A DNA stretch of 64,000 nt from Calliopum simillimum (Eukaryota > Arthropoda > Insecta > Diptera > Lauxaniidae), in NCBI GenBank assembly GCA_951812925.1, contig OX638369.1:22969329-23033328 (forward strand), given 5' to 3'. Positions 12,531 to 24,719 of the stretch are shown piece after piece. The position numbers and the translations under genes are program-made. The notes under the pieces were generated by a model. It did no database searches and was not told where the DNA came from. It saw only the letters and a list, made by a program, of their open reading frames with translations. How positions within the stretch are numbered: the stretch's first letter is position 1; every line of letters begins with the position of its first letter.

Positions 12531-12539
12531 AAAGTCTTC

Positions 12540-13015
12540 CAAGTTTTTATTTTTTTATTATTTGAAGGCATAGAATCTGATGACTAACCTCTGGAACATG
12601 TTTTAAAAATGAACATAAACTTTTAGGCTTGCCATAAGTTTTTTTTTTAAGTTTTGCTTAAGTAATATAAGCATATTAAAAATTAAAACAAAATTCTAGT
12701 CTCAAAACGCTCAAAATAAACTTAATAAAAATCCAACACAAATTTTAAGGGCTACCACAAGGTTTTGTACAGTTTTAGAAAAGTTCACCAAACGGAGAGT
12801 GGTGAAATGTTGCAAAAAACGTTGGAGAATGATTAAACAGGGAATGATGAAATGAAACTGTAATATCACAATGAAAATAGTATTTTCTTTTTAAAGTTGA
12901 AATTGGTGAATAACCTTTCTACATAATTGCTTACTGATTAAATTATATTAAGATATAACAATATGTTTAATAATATAAATAAAACTTACGAGGAGAATGG
13001 CATACACTTGGTTGT
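12540..13015 (+). repeat. Dispersed repeat family A, copy 2 (partial)
   Basis: Starts immediately after the family G copy with GAAGGCATAGAATCTGATGA and follows family A in order (GTCTCAAAACGCTC, GGGCTACC, ACGGAGAGTGGTGAAATG, GAGGAGAATGG). The middle of the family is deleted compared with the copies at 5278 and 30112. Confidence 0.7.
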
Positions 13016-15600
13016 GAGTCTCAGAACATTAAGTAGTACAGTTTTTGGAGAATCACCTATACAATATAATTTGTTTCATTGAATGGCTGTGATATTGCTA
13101 TTAATTTGGTATTATGTCTTATGATTTACTTATATCATCGAAATTATATCATAATATAATGTTATGTATCATTTAATTAATGTGTTTATACAATAAACCT
13201 AACATCATGTTCTATAATTTGTATTATTGAATTTATGTGATGGTATCTTTAATTCAATAATTTGTTAGATATAGTTAACATTTATTTTGAATGAACTAAA
13301 GTATATTCTACTGCTCGGGAGTTTCTGTTCCTGCATGTACTTGAAATATAATTTTTGTTAGTTTGTTTACTCTGAAGTTGAATCATTTCATTTTCAGTAT
13401 GAGGTCATCGTCAATGATGCTTCTTTATACAGCAACAATTTTTTAATCTTAATGTGGAGGCCATAAAACTATTAAATCTAGTGAGCATAGTCAAATTTGT
13501 TCAGAGTGTAAACCATAGTTCAAATTGACGTGTAAGACACAAAATAAGTAACAAAGTGAAAATATGTTAAAATATTCAATAAAAAGTAATGATCTGTCAA
13601 ACAATAAAATCAACCTAAATCTGTTGACTTGAACTTCCTCTTTGGTTTATTTTTAAAAAGCATTTTCTTTTCTTTCATATTGAAATTCTTTTCTACGCCT
13701 CTACAAAAATTCTTATGTCGGGTTGCCCTTATTTTGCTGGTACATATGTATACGTTTTGGTGAAGATTTTGAAGTTTCAAGTTTCAACACAATTAAAAGA
13801 ATACCTTCTACCTGCTGTTACTATAACTTTATTTTTGTCTAAGACGCATACATATACATATTTTTGTTGCTGTTGTTGTTTATGCATAGTTTTTGTCTGA
13901 GGTAACTAATAATGCGATCATTGACTTTTCTGACACCTTATTCTTTGTTGTTGCTGGTTGCTGTTACCAATACCTTTGAATAATGTTACCATTTTTCTTA
14001 ATGTTTTTTTTTCGTTTTTTTTTTTTTCATTTTCTCTTATTTGCCTTCCCTTTGATACTTTACGACCAAAAACACATTCACTGAATGACTGTGGAGTTGC
14101 TTTTGCTGCTGCTGCGGCTTTAATCTTTATCTTAAGGGCTAACACTGCGTGCCGCAGCTATCTTTGACTACATATACATATGTATATCTTGCTACAAAAT
14201 CTATTTATCTATAGATATTAGTTGAAATTCCTATGCTTATGTCAGTGACTGCGTCACATTTTTCATTTGCTCATAAGATGGAGTGTGGCTTTTTTTCTAT
14301 TTTGGGTTTTGTTCATTTGTTACCTTTTTTTTTTTTTTTAATGATTTTTTATTTATTTATTTTTCAATAAAGTGTCTCGTTGAGATTTCTAGTGATTTTT
14401 TCTGAAGGCTTTTTCTTTATTTACTTTTGAGTGAATTATTGTAAGCACTCGCATAGATTCACATTTAGCTTGGGAGTGGCTTCGCATGGTTTCAAATCTA
14501 CACCTATTTATTTATGGATTTATAAAACTTGAGAAAAGAGCAACAACAACAACAGCAAATGACAAACAATAACCACATGTATCGCCTAAAAGCTTAAAAT
14601 AATTAATGCTAAGTTATTGTTGCTGGCTGCTTAAATTGAAGGCGTTAAAATAAAGTCATTTTAATAATAAAAAATGCCTGCCATATGTAGATTTTTATTG
14701 TTTTCTTTACAAAATGGAAATTCTATACTATGAGAGTGTGTAATTTTTAACTGAAAATGTTTAAGCTTAGCTATGCTATTTAGTTTAAGCACTTAAAGTA
14801 TAATGAAACGAAAGACTTAGGCAACGAACTTGTTTTAAAGCAACTCGTATATGGAGGTACATAAAACTTAAGCTAAGCCATTACATTCTGCGCATAGCCA
14901 CTATTTATGCTTAAGATGAACCATTTACCTTTTGTTGAAAATTGTTAAGCTTAAAAAATTTCAGATTTTAACTCACATTTGCGGGCTACAACTTTTTATG
15001 AAGCAATAAAAGTTGCTTGTCGTCTTTCTTCATAATCCTCTAACAATTTCCTATAAAATGCAACTAAAGAAAAAAACCAAAGCAAAAAAAAAAAGATAAA
15101 ACTCTATGTTATTTACAGCAATTTAAATAGTTTTCTTTCATTTTCGTCACGAAATTGACATTTTGCAATTGAATTAAAATGACAGCAACAGCAAAAGAAA
15201 TACAACACAATAGAAATTATGGAAAATTGATTTTACGCTCAACACATGCCTGGCAATTACAAAATAAAGAAAACAACAATAAAATCATTTACAAAAGCAA
15301 CAGCAACTACAGACAGCCCTTTGCCACCGCTGCCATATTATACAAAACAAAACATATCTCCATGTCCAAAATTCGTTGCTGTTGCCACTGTTGCTGGATT
15401 TTTTTATTTTTTTTTCTCTTTTTTCAGTGATTTGAGTGGGTGGCTTTGCTGCCTGCCACATTGAACCCAATTAAATTGAATTTTCAAATTTTTAAATTTC
15501 ATGCAATAAGCATTTGACAGGCTGTCACATAAAGCAGCAAATACTTTTACGTTAATGCATATAGAGGAGAGTCACATTAGGGCGTACTACAAGCAAACAA
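13016..15600. other. Non-coding DNA, nothing recognised
   Basis: AT-rich, with GTTGCTGTTGTT runs near 13864-13880, CAACAACAACAAC near 14543, and T-runs. The dispersed AAGACTTA..GAACTT motif occurs at 14811-14832. Overlapping frames on both strands here are triplet-repeat artefacts. Confidence 0.5.
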
Positions 15601-15602
15601 AA

Positions 15603-17070
15603 TGAAAACTTTTGGTTTTTATAGAAAAATTCTCTTTCATCTTCTTATGCTAAAAAATGCACTGCTTGTCGGCCAGTAATCAAAGTGCAGATTTTTTAAC
15701 CTCATTCTATAAGCAACAAATATAATGAGTAAAAGTAGTAAATTATTGCATCGGAACTAAATAATTGTTATATAATTGCTTAAGTCAAAAAAGTGAAAAC
15801 TTTCGCGAGAAAAAAAATTTTTTTTTTTTTTTGGTGAAAATCTTTCCGAATCTTTATATCGTAGTAACAATACTACTTGACAGCCAATAACCAAAGAACA
15901 CATTTTTTAACATCATTCCAAGTGAAACAAATATAACGAGTTAATATGGCCAATATTTGCATCGGAACTCAATAAATGTTGGTTTAGTGTTTAAGTCAAA
16001 AATATGAAAACTTTTTGTAATTAAAAAAATCGGTTTGTTTTTGGTAAAAATCTTTTCTGAATCAACCTAACGCGTCAAGTGGACTACTTGACGGCCAAAA
16101 ACCAAATTGCACATTTTCTATCCTCATTACAAAAGCAACAAATATTGTGAGCAAAATTGGTTTATTGTTGCATCGGAAGTATATTATTGTTAGTTGAGTA
16201 CTTAAGTATATTATTGTTAGTTGAGTACTTAAGCAAAAAAATGAGAACTTTTCATAAGTAAAAAAAAATTTTATATTTTTTGGTAAAAATCCTTTTGATT
16301 CTTCCTATCGCGGTATATTGACTACTTGACGGCCAAAAACCAAAGTGCACCTTTTTAAACATTGTTCTAAAAACAACAAATAAAATAAGCGAAAGCGGTT
16401 GATAGTTGCATCGGAACCAAAAAAAAATTATTAGTTGAGTGTTTATGAAAACTTTTCATCACAAAAAAGTTTTTTTTTTCCTAAATTCGTTCTGAATCTT
16501 TTTATCGCGGTTAATAGATAACTTGACGACCAATAACCAAAGTACACATTTTTGAAGATCTTTCCAGGATCAACAAATATAATAGGAAACAATGATAAAT
16601 TGTTGCATCGGAACTAAATAATTGGAAGTTGAGTGTTTAAGTCCAAAATATGAAAAATTTTCGTAAATAAAAAAAAATTTTTTTTTTGTTAAAAATCTTG
16701 CTGAATCTTTCTATCGCAGTAAGTAGACTATTTAACAGCCAATAACCAAACTGCACATTTTTTCTCCACATTTTATAAGCAGCAAATACAATGAGAGTAA
16801 AAATGCTCCATAGTTGCATCGGAACCAAAAAAAAAATTATTAGTGGTGTGTTTAAGTCAAACATGTGTGATCACAATTTTTTTTTTTTTTTTTTTTTAAA
16901 AATATCCTTCTGAAACTTTCTATCGTGGTAAACAGTTAACTTAGCGGCCAGTACCCAAAATACACATTTTCAAACATCTTTCCAAAATGAACAACTATAA
17001 TGAGTAAATATGATCAATAGTTGCAACGGAACTAAAATATTGGCACTTCAGAGGCTTAGTCACAAAAATT
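15603..17070 (+). repeat. Seven-copy tandem repeat, ~210-bp unit
   Basis: Each unit shows the same order: GAAAACTTTT, an A/T run, GGTAAAAATC, TGAATCTTTCTATCG, CTACTTGACGGCCA, ACCAAAGTGCACATTTT, AGCAACAAATA, then TTGCATCGGAAC. The GCATCGGAAC box lies near 15747, 15957, 16168, 16407, 16605, 16815 and 17022 (the last reads GCAACGGAAC). The unit ending near 16228 has an extra ~24-base internal duplication containing TTGAGTACTTAAG. Monomer divergence is considerable, so the array is old. Confidence 0.92.
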
Positions 17071-17079
17071 TGCATATTG

Positions 17080-18600
17080 TTTCAATTCAGTTTTTTTTTT
17101 TTTTTTTCTGCGCATACAAATATTTATTTTTTCATAAAACCCTGATCTTCTCTAAAATTTCTGATGTTAAATCAAACGAATAACAAAATTCCAACACTTC
17201 ATGATGTAGATATATCATTAATACAAAGTACGAAGAAGTCATATTCACTGTTTAAGAGATCCACCCTTGCCGCATTGTCACTAGGTATGAAATATTATAA
17301 ATAATTTTTTTATATTTTTTTAAGCTTAAGCCACAATGTGAAAACTTAATTGTTGCTGCGCCACAAATATGCAATGCTTAAGCAAAGTTGCGTTTTGCAA
17401 ATGTTGTGGCAGACAACTTTCCATTTTACTTGACTGCCATAACATATAGGCAGGGCGATGATTTCTTTTTTATTAATTTGAATAAATCGCAAATCACAAT
17501 TTTCTATTGCTTATAATGAAGATTTTGGATAAGCTGTTCATAATATTAAATTGCTGTTTGGTAAATAAACGCCACACCAAATAGTTATTGGTGCAAGTTT
17601 GACTGTCGAGTTTTTTTTTTCATATTGTGTTGCCGGGGTTTTGTGTGGGCAGTTGTGGTTTTTTCTCTTTTTTTTACTTTTTCCGATGGCAACATTATTT
17701 TCGTGACAAGTTAGTTAGTGTGATGAAATTAATAAATTAAACAAATGGCAATATATAATAAAAATCTCTAATTAAGTTGAGGATTGAAATTTACTGATAA
17801 GCTTCATTAACGCTGTGGAATTTTGACAGCAGTTGAGGAAAGTAATTGTGAAGAATTTATAATCATGATAGTTAATTCAAAAACCATCTTTTTATTATAA
17901 TAGCTTTGGAAAATTTTAAATTTTTGGAGTATCAGCGCTATCAGTAAACAAAAGATTTAAGCAACGAACTCGATATTACAAGGAACAAGCCTTTTTGGTG
18001 GACTAAAGTAAATTTTTAAAAATGTGTGTGGAAGAAGCTTTTTTAAATGACTTTAAAAAGCATGGAAAATTACAAAAAAAGCTTATATTTTTTGGGGCTA
18101 TTGTTACAAAATATTATAGTAAAACTACTGAGGCTCAATAGCGAGTACAAAATTTTAAAACACAATTGTGACTTTTACTTTCATTGTAATTATCAAATAC
18201 AAAATATTTTGCATAATAATTGTCGGCAACAAAATACTACAAATAAAGACTAAACACAAAAAAGGAAAGGCACCCACGTGCCTTAATAATTTGTATTTCT
18301 TTATTATGATTGCATAATAAAATGCCACGCAGACGCAACTGACATCTCTATTAAACACAATGTATGCTACGGAGTAAGGAAGAACACTCCTTTGATTGCA
18401 ACAATAAACAATAAATATGTAAAGAAATAATGCAAATCTTTTTCAAAGGTAGGATGGTAACACTTAAACAATAATTTTCAGCTTTTTCAAAAAGCGTATA
18501 ATTTAAAAATTGATTCTTTTTTCATACCGATTTTTCATAATAAGTGTGAAAAAAAGTCAAAAAATATTCTCAAAAAATTCAAAATAGACATCTTACTCTT
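17080..18600. other. Non-coding DNA, nothing recognised
   Basis: AT-rich with T-runs. GCTTAAG-containing words recur at 17321-17385, and the dispersed motif is at 17951-17972. No coding similarity seen. Confidence 0.5.
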
Positions 18601-18613
18601 TCGGCCATATTTT

Positions 18614-19195
18614 CGATGACTTTTTGCAGTATGGCCTCCGGAATGGCCCGAGTCACCGATGTAATATTGCTTTTCAAGTCTGGAATCGCCTTCGAACCAT
18701 TCACATAGACTTTATCCTTCATGTGTCCCTACAGAAAAAATCTAACGACGTCAAATCGCATAATCTATGCGGCAAATTCACAACACCGCCACGAAAAATT
18801 ACACGGTTCGGAAATTTGCGAACTTTTAGTTCGAATTAATGCGAGTTGTGTGTGGTGTGGCAACAGCTGCTGCGTTTATTGGACTTTATATGGGTGTAGC
18901 TTCAAGTCCAAGTGCAAAATTCGATGCATGGAGGTTGCGGAAATGGCCAATTGACATTTCGGGGGACTTGGCGACACTTTCACTTATGGCAGCAATTACG
19001 GCAGCATTCCGCACTCTGGTTGGCTTCAAAAACATCAAGTACGGACCCAGTTTGATAAAATTTATTCACAATGTTGCGCACAGTTGTTTCACTAATGTGA
19101 TGATTGCGACACCATTTTTGATGAATCGATCATAGCGTTTGCACCATCAACTTGGAACTTAAGAACCAAAATTCGACGATTTCAATGAGTTGTAC
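18614..19195 (-). pseudogene. Tc1/mariner-superfamily transposase relic
   Basis: Read on the minus strand in shifting frames. From about 19195 downward there is a helix-turn-helix start (IEIVEFWFLSSKLMVQTL, a stop, then HISETTVRNIVNKFYQTGSV). A second reading frame follows (AAISESVAKSPEMSIGHF then LGLEATPI, matching the usual ..LGLHPYKI.. stretch). The catalytic centre is largely lost. A C-terminal part resumes as NLPHRLCDLTSLDFF, a worn form of the PPRSxDLTPLDFFLWG motif. One base shift later it reads KDKVYVNGSKAIPDLKSNI and AILQKVIENMAERV. There are at least two frameshifts, three stops and an internal deletion, so it is dead. The family assignment rests on motif order recalled from insect transposases. 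No inverted ends or target duplication were identified. Confidence 0.75.
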
Positions 19196-19479
19196 TTTCG
19201 TGTAGTAATTCATAATTAAAATCTTATACTTTCACGATGAAAATGACACAAAATATGGCGGACAAGGGTTGATAAAAAAGTATCATACTACATCCTGCTA
19301 TTAGAACACTCTTTATAATAAATTTAGTCCTTTGTATGGAATTGAAACTCCTTCGCTGTAGGACAGGCAGTGATAGTTGTCTCTTCTTTGGTCTATTTTG
19401 TAAGTAGACCAAAACGGATTGCACATAAAACTATAATAAATTCACCTAAATTATCAATTTTACCAAAAGTGGTCCAAAT

Positions 19480-19560
19480 GTAATGCAAGTCGGTCATTTG
19501 CATCATAACTGGTTCAAATGTAATGCATAATCCGTCATTTATACCAAAAACGGATCAATT
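19480..19560. repeat. Short tandem duplication
   Basis: CAAATGTAATGCA followed by GTCATTT occurs twice about 44 bases apart (near 19476 and 19514), together with repeated ACCAAAA.. words. Too short to assign. Confidence 0.5.
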
Positions 19561-19599
19561 GAGTCACTAAAACTGACTATGTAGTGTTTGGCAGTACGT

Positions 19600-19830
19600 C
19601 AGCTGTGAAGAAGTGCAAACGATAGTGTATCGGTCTAATGACTTGCATTGCGTGGAGAGGCCCAGGTTCAAATCCTTTACTCGGTGATTTTCAATTCTAA
19701 TTTTTAAATTTCTTTTCTTTTTTTTACACAATTTGTCTGAAAAGTCTTCTGAGCGGAAAATGAAACACGTTTCCAACGTAGCCGAGATTCGAACCCGGAA
19801 CACATTGCCCAGTAATGTCTAATAAGCTCT
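19600..19830. repeat. tRNA-like repeat with two opposed B boxes, copy 1
   Basis: On the plus strand TAGTGTATCGG (19623-19633) resembles a tRNA A box, and GGTTCAAATCC (19665-19675) resembles a B box, at tRNA-like spacing. On the minus strand GGGTTCGAATCTC, the complement of 19785-19797, is a second B box. The same bipartite arrangement recurs at 54640-54935, with shared linker words (TTTTCAATTC, AATTTGTCTGAA). This looks like a tRNA-derived SINE or composite repeat rather than a working tRNA gene, because the T stem is poor. Confidence 0.55.
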
Positions 19831-19839
19831 TCTATGAAA

Positions 19840-21950
19840 CCTTTTGATGTTTTTGTGTACAATTCGTATATTTAATTAAATTTTTAGAATCAAATTTTGT
19901 AATGTTCCAACTAATATGTCATTTATATTTGGACTTAGTACAGGCGTCAGACTAGCCGTGACAGTTAATTAAGTTAAATTTTTTGTACAAAAATCCCACG
20001 TTTGAACATTTTGATATTTTCATATTTTTCGCTGAAATTCTGTTAAATAAACTTTACAAAGAAGCCGCTTGCTAGAAATCGCTAGCATACCTTTTTCAAA
20101 AGTTCTATGATTTATACAAAACTTCCAGCCAAGTCTCACGGATACTACCATTATGCCTAACCAACGAGCAATACTACTTAGATTTTGTTTGATCGAGTGA
20201 AATTTTCAAGGAATACTTGATAATTTTCGATAAGGATAGTCCAATAGAACACGTGATGACATACGTTTGTCTTTCAGCATGAATATAGTGACCTCAATAT
20301 GTTGAAATTTAAACCTTTACAAATGTAATTTTTTTTGAAAAATCTTTTCATTCATTACGCTTAATAAACCATCAAATAAATTTCCATAAAACTAAAACTT
20401 TATCGATAATTTTGAAATAATCACACAAGTAAAACTGCAAGAAACATTTGTTTTTTTCTTAAATGCAAAATAGCGCAACCCAAAGCTATAATTCAGCAAA
20501 GTACCGTCATCCCCCACTTTTTTTCTATGTTTTTTTTATTTTTTTGTGAGAAGCAACATCGAACCTACACAAAATTGTTTAAAGTTAAAGGAAAAATTAC
20601 AAAACTATAGAAAAAAAAAAAAAACAATTCACAAACATGCGAAAAACAAACAAATGTTGTCCCAGAAAAAGAAAATTCTCCAAATTACAGTCAACATTCT
20701 TCATCATCTTCTGCTGCTGTTGCTGCTTCGTTTCTATTGCTTTGCCTTAGGCGAAAGGTATGGTAGTGGCAGGGAGAGGATGCACCCAACCTTTTTTTTT
20801 TCTTCATCGTTACCTTCATTTTATTGTTGTTGTTGTTTCGAAAACAGTTGTCATTAGGTTATGGATGTTGTGCTTGGCGGCGGTGGTGGTGCTGCTGCTG
20901 CTGCAACTCTTAACATCAACATCGGCACTATGGCAACAATGCCATCTTCATCCTCCACATAACAGCAGGCGACTGTTAATCATTCGCACAAAGCTATAAA
21001 GGTTGTAAAACAAAGCTGCACTTAAGCTTTAAGTCGGAAAAATTGCCGTTAGTTTTTCATGCTTATTTTGGGAAAGAGACTATAAATAAAATAAAAAATA
21101 CAAAAAAAAAATGAAACTCATATTTGTAGTTGGAGTATGTGCGGAAAAATTGATTTGAAGTGCAATTTTAGAAATTTATAATTTCTTTTGAATTGCATTG
21201 CAAAAGTTTGTGCTGGAACTATGTCATGAAAAGTTCCCACTCGATTATAATATTGAAGATTTTTGTTGCTAAAAATAGAAAATTATAGAAAATTGTAACA
21301 AAGAAAATTTGCAATGCATAAAACCTAAAGATAATTTGAAAATGACATTGAATATCTGGCGATTCTATGACAAACTATTGAAAATGATTATAAAGAAAAC
21401 TATGATTACTGTCAAAAATATTCGGAAGTATATTGAAAAGCATCAGAAAGTCACAAAAAGTAATAGCAATCAACTAAAACCACGGAACTTCGATTAATTT
21501 CAAAAAAACGTTCGGAGAGCAATATCATCGATAAAGTCAAAACAATTGAACAGTGTCAAAAAGTATTGAAAAAGGCAGTATACTTAGTTATAAAAATATC
21601 CAAATACATCAGAGTCATTCAAATTTCTCTAAGTGGTCAGTAAATATATTGAAAAAATCGAGCACTATATCGACAAGTGCCAAAAAAGCCTTTAGAAATT
21701 GTCAAGCAAAATTAGAACAATCTATTAACTCGTAAAACAAGTAGTGTCTATTTATTTGAAAACTTAAGGAAATTTCTTGGTGCCATAGAAGCATTGATAT
21801 AATATAAAGTAGGTATTTTAAAAAACAGCACAAAACTGGAAAAAAACCAAAAAAAATACCAAAGTCATCAAAACATCAACAAAAAATACAAATTTCAGGC
21901 TGAAGTTATTACGCTTCAGTTGTATTTTTCAATCCTTTATTTTTTGTAGT
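19840..21950. other. Non-coding DNA, nothing recognised
   Basis: Contains CTGCTGCTGTTGCTGC near 20711 and GGCGGTGGTGGTGCTGC near 20877, typical fly triplet-rich intronic DNA. The stretch 21300-21730 repeats ATTGAAAA/AAAAGTATTGAAAA words without a fixed period. Confidence 0.45.
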
Positions 21951-21968
21951 AGGATGGATTAATGTTTT

Positions 21969-22455
21969 TTGGAAGCTCCATGTGAAATGGTTTTCAAGTT
22001 AATTTCAAATCAACGCACAAGTTGTAAAAGCTTTATACAAGAAGGGTATAGTTTTTCTATTCACATTCTTCAATGCTTTTTTAAAGCAAAACTTATTTCC
22101 CTTATTGTGGAGAAAAACTCAAATAAAAATGATTCCTATGCTCGAAAAAACTGAAAATGAAACATCATCGTATCGACCAAAAAGTTTATTGGTGACTTTT
22201 TCAAAATACTTCGTAAGAATATTTTGAAAGACATATTTAATGGAAACAATGTCTTTTCTGAAAACGAATGAAGAGCCTTTTATCAGACACTGAAACTGGT
22301 ATCCTGCAAGTAAGTATAATTGGTGCCTTCAGCGATACAACTTATATGACATCTATCTGAATTCAACAGAGACATGCAAAAATATATCACTGGTTTTGAA
22401 AAATGGCTTGAAAAATTAAATATTGAAGTAAATCCGGATAAAAATAAAATATAAA
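21969..22455 (+). pseudogene. LINE reverse-transcriptase fragment (jockey-like)
   Basis: From about 22040 one frame reads KKGIVFLFTFFNAFLKQ, NLFPLLWRKTQIKMIPMLEK and then SSYRPKSLLVTFSKYF before a stop. This matches the conserved LINE stretch with ..FNA....FP..WK.A.I.MI.KPGK......YRPISLL...SK.FE. Further along, in other frames, RYNLYDIYLNS corresponds to the ..LYNIY..D segment, FSDTTYMTS to the FADDT catalytic box, and GFEKWLEKLNIEVNPDKNK to the following segment. The catalytic FADDT is altered and the region between is deleted, so it is a non-functional remnant. The clade (jockey-like) is inferred from motif style only. Confidence 0.72.
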
Positions 22456-22459
22456 GGAA

Positions 22460-22695
22460 AAGCATTCAAAAAAAAACATCCAAAAAAAACATCCAAAAAA
22501 AAAAACATCCAAAAATTAAAACATCCAAACAAAAACATCCAAAAATAAAAACATCTTAAAAAAAACATCCAAAAATAAAAACATCTAAAAAAACATCCAA
22601 AAATAAAAACATCTTTAAAAAAACATCACAAATAAAAACATCCAAGAAAAAAACATCCAAAAAAAAACATACAAAAGAAACATCCAAAAATAGGA
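22460..22695 (+). repeat. AAAACATCCAAAAAT minisatellite
   Basis: ACATCC or a one-base variant recurs about 15 times, every 14-18 bases, separated by A-rich spacers. It begins directly after the LINE fragment, so it may have expanded from that element's A-rich tail. Confidence 0.85.
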
Positions 22696-22729
22696 GTAAC
22701 AGGAGACCAAAAAACACACTTTTACTTTA

Positions 22730-24600
22730 TGAACAAGTTCAATACTTTTGCCTACTGGCCTTTTAACTGCTGTGCAGTAAAAAAGAGTTTGCATGTTGGC
22801 AAAAAATTTTTTGTGATCAAAAACGATAAAGTTTTTTTTTCAAATTTTTTTTTTTTAAGGTGGAGTTTACTAAGCAATAGATTTTTATTACTTTTTTGTT
22901 ACTTTTTTTGTAACTTTTGTTGTTGTAGTATTTTTTTACTTAAAGATAAAGGCATATTTTTATTATTATTGCCGTTATTATCGAAAGAAATTGCTGTTGT
23001 TTCGTAGTTCTTTTTAAGTTGTTTGCTCTCTGCTGCATTTGTCTAGCCCATTTTTGTCTCTGTCAGGTTTTGTGCTATTAAAACGTCTTATCATGCTTTC
23101 AATTTGACATAAATTTGTTAAAACAATTACTCATACAAATTGTACTTAAAAACAGCATTTACTAAAAAGACGAAAGTTTTTTATGAGTTTTTTATGTACT
23201 TTTTACGAGAGTTTTTTAAGTACTTTTTACATACAACACTCAGGGCGGATTAGTGAAATCAACAATTTGCATATGACAGATTATTTTTGAATCGTAATTT
23301 TCTTAAGTGTTGAGGGTTCCAAATTAGCAAGTCATATTTATTAATATTTTTCAAAGAAAGGCCAATATACTACATGAGTAGTAAAGTAAAGCATTTTCAA
23401 AGTAAACTTCCATAAAGCACTATACATCTAAAGCTCAAAGCAGTTTTATTATAATTTCTTTTTTGTTTTGTTTTTATTTATTAAATTTTTTTTTTTTTTT
23501 TTTTGCGGAAGTTACATTTTCTTGTGTAAAATAATCAACGAACAACAAAATAAAAATCAATTCAATAGTCAAAACAAAAAAAAAGTGCAAAAAATCAAAT
23601 AAAAGCGCAACAAGTTCGTGTCTTAAGTCTTTTGTTTTCTCCACTACATACTCTCAAGCAATCACTCTTTTCATCGGCATTTTTATAAACAACAACAGCA
23701 AAAACAACAAGAGCAAGCAATAAACACAATTTCATTGCAATATAAGCATAACAACAACAAAGCGTTATACCATACCATAGCCAACCAAAACCCATTCATT
23801 AGCATCCCCTGCAGCAAATCACAAGAAAAATCCACCCCATTACAAAAAAGGCCAATGATGAAAAATTCTTCTAAGCTTTGCTTAAGCCTGACAATTGAAA
23901 ACTATGAGGTTTTCCATTTAAAAGAAAAAACAAAAAAGTTTTTCTACATTAATGCTCAGCTGCTGTATGCGGGGAGGGGGTACGTACAGCTTCTTTAGTT
24001 TTAAACAGCATAACGTACAACTTTTTTCATTTTTGTAGTAAAGCAACAACAACAAGTGTTGTTTTTGTAGCAAAATAAATTATAGAGACTGCACATGCGC
24101 CAAAAGCAACATAAAAACAACAGCAAAAACAACAAAAAGTAGCAGCAATAGCATAACAACAAAGAACAAAAATCAAAGAGGATTTTCTTAACGAAACATA
24201 ACGCCTTTGCCTGCAAGTGTTAAATAGAGAAAAATGTTAAGGTTAAGATGAGAAGACAATATAAGCAATAACAAAAAAACCATTCTAAAAATTTACGGTG
24301 GTTTCAATTAGTTTTAACTCAAGAGAAATGAATTTACTTTTTATTGCGTAAAATGAATTTGTAATAAAAACTGCGACACTTCCTCACGGTGCTTAAATCA
24401 GCAGTTTAGATAAAATTTTGCTGAACTCGAAAAATTATTTTGTCTGGTGCTTTTTTGACTCAAAACCAACAACTTTTTCATATTTTTGACCTAAGTTGTC
24501 CAGGCCCATTTTTTTATGCTGACAGTTTTTGGTTTTTTAATACAATTTCAATCGGAAAAAAGGATTTCACTCAAAAACCAAGAACGGCTTGGTTTTTGAA
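22730..24600. other. Non-coding DNA, nothing recognised
   Basis: T- and A-rich, with CAACAACAA/CAGCAAAAACAACAAG runs at 23690-23760 and 24110-24165. One minus-strand copy of the dispersed motif lies at 23611-23633. Confidence 0.5.
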
Positions 24601-24604
24601 AAAA

Positions 24605-24690
24605 AAAAATTTATAATCCAAAAAATGCTTAGCACCGTCCACGAAATACGTGTGAATTTTTTCAGAGATATTTTTTTGAGACATTTTATA
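24605..24690. repeat. Family D fragment
   Basis: AAAATGCTTAGCACCGTCC followed by ATACGTGTGAATTTTTTCAG matches the arm of the double palindrome at 6368-6812. Confidence 0.6.
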
Positions 24691-24719
24691 ATTTTTTTTT
24701 TTAATACTTTTAGATAATA

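Noticed and set aside
15603..17070. Regularly spaced repeats as a CRISPR array
   Set aside because: Units are ~210 bp and similar throughout, with no short identical repeats separated by unique spacers, and the DNA is clearly eukaryotic.
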